A stretch of 64,000 nucleotides of DNA from Nemertoderma westbladi (taxonomy: Eukaryota > Xenacoelomorpha > Nemertodermatida > Nemertodermatidae): positions 26,589 to 90,588 of the forward strand of contig JAUCBJ010000806.1 of assembly GCA_032718475.1 (NCBI GenBank), read 5' to 3'. The notes under the pieces were generated by a model. That model had not been told where the DNA came from and searched no databases. It saw only the letters and a program-made list of their open reading frames with translations. Positions 22,625-31,520 of this stretch are shown here, piece after piece (position 1 is the first letter of the stretch; each line of letters starts with the position of its first letter). The position numbers and the translations under genes were made by a program.

Positions 22625-24010
22625 TTAAGAATGCTGTGCCGGCTTGTCAACGAAATTGCACCGCCACAACTCCCTATCACCCATGACATTTGCTAGATCA
22701 TCCGCATCTTTAAGGCCAGTGTCCTTTAAGATGCGTCTCAAGAAAGTCATGGGCTGTCCACCATGCTTATTCACTCCATGAGGCTGCCAAAGTACAAGAT
22801 TATGCACTGGCTGGTCCTAACGGCGAAAGCAATGTCCTGCAAAGCGGAGGCGATTTTGTTCTAGTGTCAAGCTTGGGGGAACCAATGAGACACCTCCAAT
22901 GTTATATAGTGTCTGGTTGGAGATGTGTGCATTGTACTTGACACAATGTACCCGGCGTAGCATTCTTGTGAATGTGCCATCCAGAGATTTGGTGTCATCA
23001 GCAGTTAGAGCCCAGCATGGACTCCCGTAGAGGAGTACTGGAACTATTGCTGCTCTAAATAATCGGACCTTAAGTTTCCGATTAATTCTCGGTGACTTCC
23101 AAATCCTGGAAAGCCTATTCAAGATTGCCCATGCCTTTCCATTACGTATTCGAAGGTCCTCACCTGACTTCCGGATCCATGATCCCAGGCAACAGAAGTC
23201 GTCCACATGCTCAAGCATACCATCCTTTGAGCTTATGCTCATCCGATCAGAGACTTGCTGAGGACTTTCAAAGTTAACTGTCAGAATTTTGGTCTTTCTG
23301 GAGTTAATAAAAAGACCAACACTAGAAGCAGCATGTTCTAATGAGCTGAGGAGCCGTTGGGTTCCCTCTGATGATTCTGAGAGTACTCCTAAGTCATCAG
23401 CAAAGTCTAGATCAGTTAGGTACTTGGCAGGATTTCCTCGACTTCTGGAGCCAGTAGGTGGAGTTATCATCACCCCATCATCATTATAATGATCTAAGGA
23501 CATGCGTAGAACATAGTCAACCACAATAATAATGAACAAGAATGGTGCAAGTGTGTCTCCTTGGAGGACGCCCCATAACACTTCAAATGGTTCTGTGTCA
23601 CCATCAACAATAGACACAAATGTTGTCGAACCATCGTATACTGATCTGATTGCTGCAATAATTTCATCAGGAATCCCATATAATGAAAGTATGCTGAACA
23701 TACGTGAGAGAGAGACTGAATCAAAGGCCTTGAAGAAGTCAACAAAGATAACAGCCTGATGCCTGTCTTTCTTTTTTGATAACTCTTCAATTATCCTTCT
23801 AAGTGCCAAAATGGGCTCCATGGTCCCACGACCTTTACGGAACCCATTCTGATTTCCACGGAGCAGTCTCTCAATGGGATCCCTGATGCGATTTAATAGA
23901 ATCCTATTGTATAGCTTTGCAGCAATCGAGATCAATGAGATTCCCCGAAAGGAACCATAGAGTGTTAGGTTGCCCTTCTTGGGAACTGGCACCAACTTAT
24001 TTGTTTTCAT
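22625..24010 (-). pseudogene. RTE-1 reverse transcriptase, C-terminal part, one nonsense codon
   Basis: Open from 24010 through RT finger, palm and thumb: F-R-K-G-R-G, F-V-D-F-F-K-A-F-D-S, G-V-L-Q-G-D-T, and F-A-D-D-L-G intact here. A stop (GAG to TAG by comparison) follows C-F-R-R at about 22814-22816. The last 60 codons continue in frame to 22625. There is one extra Ile codon (F-I-I-I-V-V) relative to other copies. N-terminal sequence is carried by the neighbouring segment past the interruption. Confidence 0.9.
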
Positions 24011-24053
24011 TTCTTGTGGGACTCTTGTTGTTCGGTACTATGACGGGATAGAC

Positions 24054-24175
24054 GGGATGGACTTCCTGCTGCCTGTAGAGGTAGTTTTGGTAACCCGCTA
24101 GGCCTTGGGACAAGGACTGCCCTTAGCGGTTCCTGGCCAACAGCAGTTATTACGAGCCTGAAAAGGATTCAGAAA
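24054..24175. other. ~120-bp foreign segment within RTE-1
   Basis: Sequence from TATGACGGGATAGACGGGA to CCTGAAAAGGATTCAGAA has no match in other RTE-1 copies. About 70 bp of RTE-1 (GTTGCCCTTCTTGGGAACTGG ... GTTGTTCGGTAC) occurs on both sides (about 23970-24040 and 24177-24245). It may be filler DNA at a rearrangement or twin-priming junction, or a small insertion. Confidence 0.7.
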
Positions 24176-26143
24176 GTTGCCCTTCTTGGGAACTGGCAGC
24201 AACTTATTTGTTTTCATTTCTTGTGGGACTCTTGTTGTTCGGTACATGTCTACTATGATGGGATATATGAGCTTTAAACACTCAGGTATTTTAAAGACCT
24301 CAGGGGGAACACCATCTACTCCACTGGCACGATTGGTCTTAATGCTCTTTGCAGCAGCCTTCACTTCTGCAAAGGAGATATCGCCAATGGGAATATCTGG
24401 GAGTACAGACTCAGACACTTTTACTTCTATAAAGTTATCAGGCAATACCCTGTCATTATTGAGGAGCTTTTCAAAGTGAGCTTTCCAACCATTGAGGCGA
24501 TTGGCTGGTGATTCAGCCTTAACCTTGGTGGTTGGTTGGCTTTTCCGCCCAGTAAGCAGATTGATCGATTTCCATGCCTGGGATGATTGCCTGCTGTCGT
24601 CAGCATCATTGATGGCATCAACCTGTTGGTTTATTAGCTCCTGTAGATTACCAGAGTACTGCCTGTTCAGGGACCTAGATGCAGCCTTAACTGCATTCTT
24701 GGCCGCTGTAGTCTGTTTGAGTCGGGACTCTTTCTGCGCCTTATGAAGGTCATTTCGGCACTTCTGAATTTTGTTGTCAGTCCAGGGGGCCCTTTTCTTG
24801 TTTCGAGGGTATACAGGAACTGTTTCTGCAGCTGCTAACTTAACTGCTTCTGTAAAGGCAGTGTAGCCCTCACAGTGATCTACCGCCTCAGAGGCAAGAG
24901 CCTCATACCTGTTGCTCAGCTGTAGTGTGAAGCTGGATCTCACACTTGGCTGTTGCAACAGAGAGGACCAGTCATGCCGCGGCAAGGCAGATTTCGTTGT
25001 TCTGCTAGCACGCAGACTAAGTCTTACCTTGGCCACAATAAGGCGGTGATCACTGGAGAAGGGTCGAAGTGTAAATGTCTTGTATAGAGCTCCTGTATTT
25101 CCTACGAAACAGAATATGGTCTATCTGGAACTTGTGACCACTGGGTCCACTATGAGTCCATAGCTTTCCAGTTCGCTTCTTGAACTGGGTTCCAGCCGAA
25201 AACAATCCATTTCCAGAGATAAAATCCTGAAGATGGACAGAATTTCGGTTAACACTATTGCTATAGACCCAGTGCGATGTAGGTGATTGATGCAGACTTG
25301 CATTAAAGTCTCCCAGGAATGTTAAGAATGCATGCTGATCCACTCCATCAGTAGCTGCTTGTAGATTGTGGTAGAAATTTTCCACCTCCTCTACAGGGGC
25401 AACACTAGTTGTAGAGTAGCACACAATCAGAACCACCTTAGGAAACTTCTTAGCCAGTCTTCCAGAACATGAGAAGTGGCAACGGATGATGCGTTTAGAG
25501 GTTTGGTCTATTTTGTCCAATGCTGCATGTGCAGTTGGATTCATCAATAGACCAATTCCACCATTGCCACTATCATCTGCTGACGCGAGGGCGAGTCGCC
25601 AACTGCCCCCATGTCCTTAATCAGAACCTCATCAGTCTGTCCAGTCTGCATTCGGTGCTCTTGAACACCCACTGCGCTAAGAGAAAGCTTATCTGCCAAG
25701 GCAGTCAGCTCACCTTGTCGCATTGGGGACCCGAGTGTTAGGGTGTTTACTGAGGCTAGTCTTGTGACTTGCCTCAGATTCACCAATGGCTTTGTTGGTC
25801 GGGGTGGAACATGAGAGTAGCCTCCAACTCCATAATCCCTCTCCCCATCACAATCTGGCCTTCCTGGTGACCCAGGGTTTGGGCCAGAAAGGTCATCAGG
25901 AAAGGGACTCAAAGAATTGTTGGCTGCTCTCTCTCCAGTAGGGGGTGAGACAGGCAGCCGGTCAGGAGTTAACTGACGCCTGTGAGGCCGATTGTGTCCA
26001 GTCATTCCACTGGCCTCTAGTGGCTGGACCTCTGCATTACTAATGTAATCCATAGTGGGGGTTGGGGGGTGCTTTTTTGCCAAGTCAGCTCTCGGGGCAA
26101 ATACCACACCCTGGTTTGCCATTCCACAGGGTGGGTGTCGCAA
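24098..26143 (-). pseudogene. RTE-1 polyprotein, N-terminal to RT-finger part, fragmented
   Basis: Frames at 25544-26143 (N-terminus, L-S-A-V-G-V-Q-E-H-R), 25050-25547 (endonuclease G-D-F-N-A) and 24098-25036 (linker and first RT blocks, A-S-G-V-D-G-V-P-P-E-V) are the upstream part of the RTE-1 ORF. A small deletion near 25615 and a 10-bp deletion near 25078 shift frame. The last codons before 24098 read into the foreign segment. Confidence 0.88.
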
Positions 26144-26560
26144 TGGAGTCAGATATGAGGCCCATCACCCATATCTACTCTGGCGCACATGACCCACCAT
26201 TGGCTGTTGCAGCTCATCTGCTGGGTCATGCCCTGTATGTACCCTTGCTGCCAGGTGCAGGTCGCAGTGAAGTGCTATCAGAATGGACATGAGAACACTC
26301 TACTCCTGACCAGCCATTGGTAGATCACCATCTGCCTGGTCAGGCCATATACCCCTGCAGCCAAGTATATGGGTCCTTAATCCAGGACCAAGGGAGTCCT
26401 TATCCCAGAACGAAGGGGGTCCTAGTTACAGGACCATATTTGCCCTAGTAAGAGGGTCTATGCAGCTACAGGTGGCACCTCCTTTATGCTGCATGGAAGT
26501 GGCAAGTTTCCTTGATCAATGACATGGAATACCTGACCTGACCTGGCCTGACCTGACCTT

Positions 26561-28010
26561 CCCATCATAGTAGACATGTACCGAACAACAAGAGTCCCAC
26601 AAGAAATGAAAACAAATAAGTTGGTGCCAGTTCCCAAGAAGGGCAACCTAACACTCTATGGTTCTTTTCGGGGAATCTCATTGATCTCGATTGCTGCAAA
26701 GCTATACTATAGAATTCTATTAAATCGCATTAGGGATCCCATTGAGAGACTGCTCCGTGGAAATCAGAATGGGTTCTGTAAAGGTCGTGGGACCATGGAG
26801 CCCATTTTGGCACTTAGAAGGATAATTGAAGAGTTATCAAAAAAGAAAGACAGGCATCTGGCTGTTATCTTTGTTGACTTCTTCAAGGCCTTTGATTCAG
26901 TCTCTCGCTCACGTATGTTCAGCATACTTTCATTATATGGGTATTCCTGATGAAATTATTGCAGCTAATCAGATCAGTATACGATGGTTCGACAACATTT
27001 GTGTCTACTGTTGACGGTGACACAGAACCATTTGAAGTGTTATGGGGCGTCCTCCAGGAAGACACACTTGCACCATTCTTGTTCATTATTGTGGTTGACT
27101 ATGTTCTACGACATGTCCTTAGATCATCATAATGATGATGGGGTGATGATAACTCCACCTACTGGCTCCAGAAGTCGAGGAAATCCTGCCAAGTACCTAA
27201 CTGATCTAGACTTTGCTGATGACTTAGGAGTACTCTCAGAATCACTAGAGGGAGCCCAACGGCTCCTCAGCTCATTAGAACATGCTGCTTCTAGTGTTGG
27301 TCTTTTTAGTAACTCCAGAAAGACCAAAATTCTGACAGTTAACTTTGAAAGTCCTCAGCAAGTCTCTGATCGGATGAGCATAAGCTCAAAGGATGGTATG
27401 CTTGAGCATGTGGACGACTTCTGTTACCTGGGATCATGGATCCGGAAGACAGGTGAGGACCTTCGAATACGTAAGGGAAAGGCATGGGCAGCCTTGAATA
27501 GGCTTTCCAGGATTTGGAAGTCACCGAGAATTAATCGGAAACTTAAGGTCCGATTATTTAGAGCAGCAGTAGTTCCAGTACTCCTCTATGGGAATCCATG
27601 CTGGGCTCTAACTGCTGAGGACACCAAATCTCTGGATGGCACATTCACAAGAATGCTACGCCGGGTTCATTGTGTCAAGTACAATGCACACATCTCCAAC
27701 CAGACACTATATAACATTGGAGGTGTCTCATTGGTTCCCCCAAGCTTGACACTAGAACAAAATCTCATCCGCTTTGCAGGACATTGCTTTCGCCGTGAGG
27801 ACCAGCCAGTGCATAATCTTGTACTTTGGCAGCCTCATGGAGTGAATAAGCATGGTGGACAGCCCATGACTTTCTTGAGACGCATCTTAATGGACACTGG
27901 AATTGAAGATGCGGATGATCTAGCAAATGTCATTGGTGATAGGGAGTTGTGGCGGTGCAATTTTTTCGATAAGCCGGCACAGCATTCTTAAAAATGCAGC
28001 TGCAATGCAC
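26561..28010 (+). mobile_element. RTE-1 3' part, plus strand, head-to-head with the preceding copy
   Basis: Starts at CCCATCATAGTAGACATG (equivalent to about 50655 in the full copy), immediately after the 5' end of the minus-strand copy. It ends at 28010 with an ATT-rich tail replacing the last ~20 bp of the usual terminus. RT frames 26576-26950 and 26984-27991 are separated by a one-base insertion near 26940 and a small insertion near 26965. F-A-D-D is present at about 27211. Confidence 0.9.
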
Positions 28011-28055
28011 TATTATTATTATTATTATAATTATAGATAAGCATATACTCTCACC

Positions 28056-28815
28056 TTAGGTGCACTCTCCCAGTTTAAACCATATCCTGTCATTAACATC
28101 CACTCCCCAGACCCCACCTTGCCAATCACTGATGCTCACTTGCTTAAATCCGCCGCCTACGTGTTCCCAATCCGGATCTATATTTCCTTCTTCCACTGTG
28201 GCTGTATAGATTTCATGATTTCTCTTTGTAGCCCATAGAACACCATTTGCTCCTGAACTAGTCGTAACCCAGTCTGCAGCTTCCCAACTATAATCAAAGC
28301 TACCAACATTGTTATTGGAACCAAATGTGCCCTGCATATAGTCCAGCGCATATACTGCATGGTGAATGCCCCAAAGCCCTGCTGGTCCGAAGCTGATGTC
28401 TACCATTCTTGCAGCCGTGATACGAATGCCATTCACTTCCACCAGGATTTGATGTAGTCATTCCTGCCCTTTGGTAGACGCTGCCCCTTACCATTGATGC
28501 CCCAGACACCATTGCTGGTTGAGTCGACAGTAATCCGTGCAAGTGTGCCTCCAATTGGTTGAAACACATTCCCAGTCGGATTTTGTTGGGTTATCCCGCT
28601 CCGGTAGAATATTCCACCAATAACCCCCCAAACAATATCATTTCCTACCGCGATATTACTCAAACTTCCGACTACATTAATCCATCCCGTTCCGATACTA
28701 CAGGAATCATATGTTCCATCTCTATACCAAACTCCATTACCAGAGTCGACACCCCAAACTCCTGCCTGACCTGCACTCACCCACTTCAATCCTCCAGGTA
28801 CATGTTGCCACGGCA
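28056..28815 (-). CDS. Tectonin beta-propeller (lectin-like) exon, terminal, with two frame breaks
   Basis: This minus-strand exon follows a TTTCAG acceptor in phase 1 and ends with TAA at 28056-28058. It encodes several ~35-residue tectonin repeats of the type W-x-x-V-x-G-x-L-x-x-I-S-x-G ... V-W-G-V ... Y-x-R-x-G. Examples are G-V-W-G-V-D-S-G, I-V-W-G-V-I-G-G-I-F-Y-R-S-G-I, G-V-W-G-I-N-G and G-V-W-G-V-D-V-N-D-R-I-W-F. The family (tachylectin-1/fish-egg-lectin/tectonin) forms six-bladed propellers that bind glycans or lipopolysaccharide. Repeat-like residues move from frame 1 to frame 2 near 28490 and to frame 3 near 28440, so two small indels (true mutations or assembly errors) break it. Phase fits the EGF exon at 42898-43047. 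Length before breaks (~250 codons) is normal for the domain. Confidence 0.8.
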
Positions 28816-28956
28816 CTGAAATAAATTATAATTGATTTAATATTGAGAATTTGTACAAATTATAGATAAATATAGAAAATCCAAAGACCCGAAGCGGCAG
28901 TGTTCTGCCTTTATCTAAAGCCATTATCTCGTGCTGAATACAGTATTTATTTATTG

Positions 28957-29787
28957 TACCGGGTGTTCCATAATGATTGCCCCCCCCCCCCTGGCCAGCC
29001 AAAACTGCCAGACATGCATCTTAGTGTAATATATCATTCGAAAGATAATTTAATTCTGAGCTTGCATGCAAAAATTTAGGGTCCAATACAAAAGTATAAA
29101 AATTTTATAGGCTATTCTTTAAACTATCTTACTTTTCAATATTTTTGATTTAATCACAATTAAAAAAATATAATTTATCCAGCGTTAGTCATCAGCTTTA
29201 CAGCCATGTTTCCCCTTTGCAGCACGGGGAGCTCCTCGATAGTGGCAAAGGATGTTGGCCCTTAAAAGGGCCGTTTTGGTTTGAGTTCAGTTTGATTATG
29301 CCACAGAATCACGACCCTCTCTAAAAGTAACATCTCTGATCCTGTCAACCATACGTTTTTCTTCAGAGTCATCGAAGATTGTGCACTGGAACTTGTCATT
29401 TTAATTACTTCTGTTAGGCCTAATTCAGTAAAATTACCAAAGAAACACTAATACCGGTAACTGAATACTGTAATATATTGCAATACAGCAAAAGTCAGGC
29501 AGTAATAACTGTTTAAACAGGGCTGCAACCTGCAAAGCTGATGACTAACGCTGGATAAATTATATATTTTTTTAAATTGTGATTAAATCACAAATATTGA
29601 AAAGTAAGATAGGTTTAAAGAATTGCCTATAAAATTTTTATACTTTTGTATTGGACCCTAAATTTTACATGCTAAGCTCAGAATTAAATTCTCTTTCGAT
29701 TGATATATTACACTAAAGTACATGTCTGGCAGTTTTGGCTGGCCAGGGGGGGGGGGGGGGGGGGCAATCATTATGGAACACCCGGTA
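28957..29787. mobile_element. Foldback DNA element (MITE) with ~240-bp inverted arms
   Basis: The left arm begins TACCGGGTGTTCCATAATGA at 28957; the right arm is its reverse complement ending at 29787. The arms stay complementary for about 240 bp (through TAATTTATCCAGCGTTAGTC / GACTAACGCTGGATAAATTA). Each arm has a homopolymer run near its end (12 C left, 19 G right). Ends of TA|CCGGGTG...CACCCGG|TA fit a TA duplication. The loop (about 29206-29535) has no transposase but holds a histone-type stem-loop. It lies in the presumed intron of the EGF-tectonin gene. Confidence 0.85.
29257..29400 (-). pseudogene. Possible histone (H4-like) 3' end with histone mRNA stem-loop
   Basis: On the minus strand a perfect 6-bp stem, GGCCCT-TTTA-AGGGCC (29257-29272), resembles the 3' stem-loop of replication-dependent histone mRNAs, with an A/C-rich 5' flank (CAAACCAAAAC). 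It lies about 23 nt after a TAA (29296-29298). The frame before that stop ends K-R-M-V-D-R-I-R-D-V-T-F-R-E-G-R-D-S-V-A, loosely comparable to the H4 end (K-R-x4-A-M-D-V-V-Y-x3-R-Q-G-R-x). Both the loop and the protein match are imperfect. This is a weak but specific resemblance. Confidence 0.3.
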
Positions 29788-30399
29788 CTTCCATAGGCAT
29801 ACGGGGATGGGGGGGGGGGGGGGGGTCGGGAGTAATTGCTCCCCAGAAAATGGAAAAAAGAAAAAAGGGGGCAGAAAATTTCTAGGGGGCAAAATGACAG
29901 GCGAAATACCAAAATACACGCCAAAATAGGGACGAAATTTTTGTAATTTTTAATCCACAGTAAAGCAATTTCCTGCACTATTATATTATTATTATATTGG
30001 TATTATATTACTGTAGAGGTGACGGGATCCAACGGAGTTGGCAGTATCAGATCCCGACCGGTGTGTGTGTTATACGCGTCGCCGCGTCAGTAGGCTGCTA
30101 AAGTTCTTGTCTGGATATATAATAGGCCGAAGGCCGTTGAAATAACTTGAGTTGGGTTTTTACTGTCAGTCGTTGTAATCAGAGAACATAATAATAGTAC
30201 TGTCAGAATATAATAGCACGGTAATGAATACAACGATGGTTAAAAACTGTTCCGGTCTCACAACTGTATAGAAACCAACTGAATCAGAATCAATAAGTGC
30301 AACGGTTATATTATTATTAACACATATTAAATCAGCTCTACTCTACTGAGTGGCCTGTCCAATAGATGCGCTATAATCACTCTCAATGTGTTTTCCCAC
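29788..30399. other. Intergenic/intronic DNA, no gene seen
   Basis: Contains a 17-base G run at 29809-29825, then unique AT-rich sequence. No exon was supported. Confidence 0.5.
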
Positions 30400-31185
30400 T
30401 CATCATTCGCTTAACCTGATTAATGGTCACCTCGCAACTCCATGTTGCCACCATCCCCACGTGCTAGCCTTGCTAGCCTCTTTGTCCCTCTGAGATGGTT
30501 TGACCTCTCACCTTTCCCTGTGGCTTGCGGCGTGTATCGCCTTAGTTGGTTGTGAGGTGACATTATTATTGGTAATATCACCTCGCCAACTATAATTGGT
30601 AAAATGCCACTAATCCAATTTTCAGTGGGTAGTGCAGGGAATTGAATCCGCTTACACACCCCCCCATGATATCTTCCCGGTGAGAAGATAGCATCAACCT
30701 TAAGTGCACTTCAATTCCGCTGGAATCCAATCTAATATTGGATGTGGGGTGGAATTTTCTTCTCGGGGTCGGCTTTCCAGGCCGGCCTCCATGGGTCTGT
30801 TATCACTACCCATCCTTGGTACATCTGCGAGCTAGACTGTACCAAGGCATCTGGCGTCTCTGCTTTAGACGATTGCCCTCACTCCTCACACAATTTTACC
30901 TCTCGGACTTTCTTGTCCCTTCCTCTCTCGCCAGTCTATTGGGAGTCATCCCCCTCTATGCTCACTACCCACACTTGAATCTCGCGCCCCCTTTTACTTC
31001 CTCATACCCTAACACCTCCTCCCCATACTCCCCCCATACTCAACCCGTTTTCGCTGTCACTCTCCTCATGTTCCTGTTGGGCTCCCACATTCTCATTAGT
31101 GCAACCGCACTCGAGAAATGGGATCCGTCCAATGTATCATCCTCCCGTTCTAGTCAATTAGTCCCCAGTCCCAGTAGCTAATTAC
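30400..31185. repeat. Dispersed repeat of unknown type, copy B
   Basis: Diverged partner of 21760-22580, with the same order of shared blocks (ATCTTCCCGGTGAGAAGATA, CAATTCCGCTGGAA, GGCTTTCCAGGCCGG, CATCTGGCGTC, CCCCAGTCCCAGTAGCTAATT end). Stem-forming segments such as GGTGACATTATTATTGGTAATATCACC lie upstream. Superfamily unknown. An LTR of the Gag-bearing element next door is possible but not shown. Confidence 0.65.
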
Positions 31186-31520
31186 ATTCGACTATGATAC
31201 GTATATACTGATTATATATTGGATATATATATGTGTATATTGATTATTTATGTACGTACATACAAATTCCACTTAATTAAATTGTACTTAGGAGTTTGTA
31301 CTGGTGTGTCCATGTGGTGCCTTCCAGGCACGTTGACATCCCCTGTCTTGGAGTTCTACATTGCTCCCCCTGCACCCTCCGGGAACCATCTAAGTTCCTT
31401 GCCCCTATCATCATTCTGTCTGGGCCGCTTCCTCCCTTCCTGTTTACCCTTGAGGCTACTCATCCCCGCTGATACCGTCTTACCAAGCCCTGTTGTTGGT
31501 TCTTTGGGCGCGGGTGTTAT

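Larger units (their letters stand above)
22589..26560 (-). mobile_element. RTE-1 retrotransposon, minus strand, with internal insertion/duplication
   Basis: The tail (ACTACTACTAGGATCGG) lies at 22589 and the 5' GGTCA repeats at about 26530-26560. At 24054-24175 the copy is interrupted by non-RTE-1 sequence flanked by a duplicated stretch of about 70 bp. The 5' end directly abuts a plus-strand 3' portion of the same family (26561-28010), making an inverted pair. Sequence is very close to the 48360 copy, so it is recent. Confidence 0.92.
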
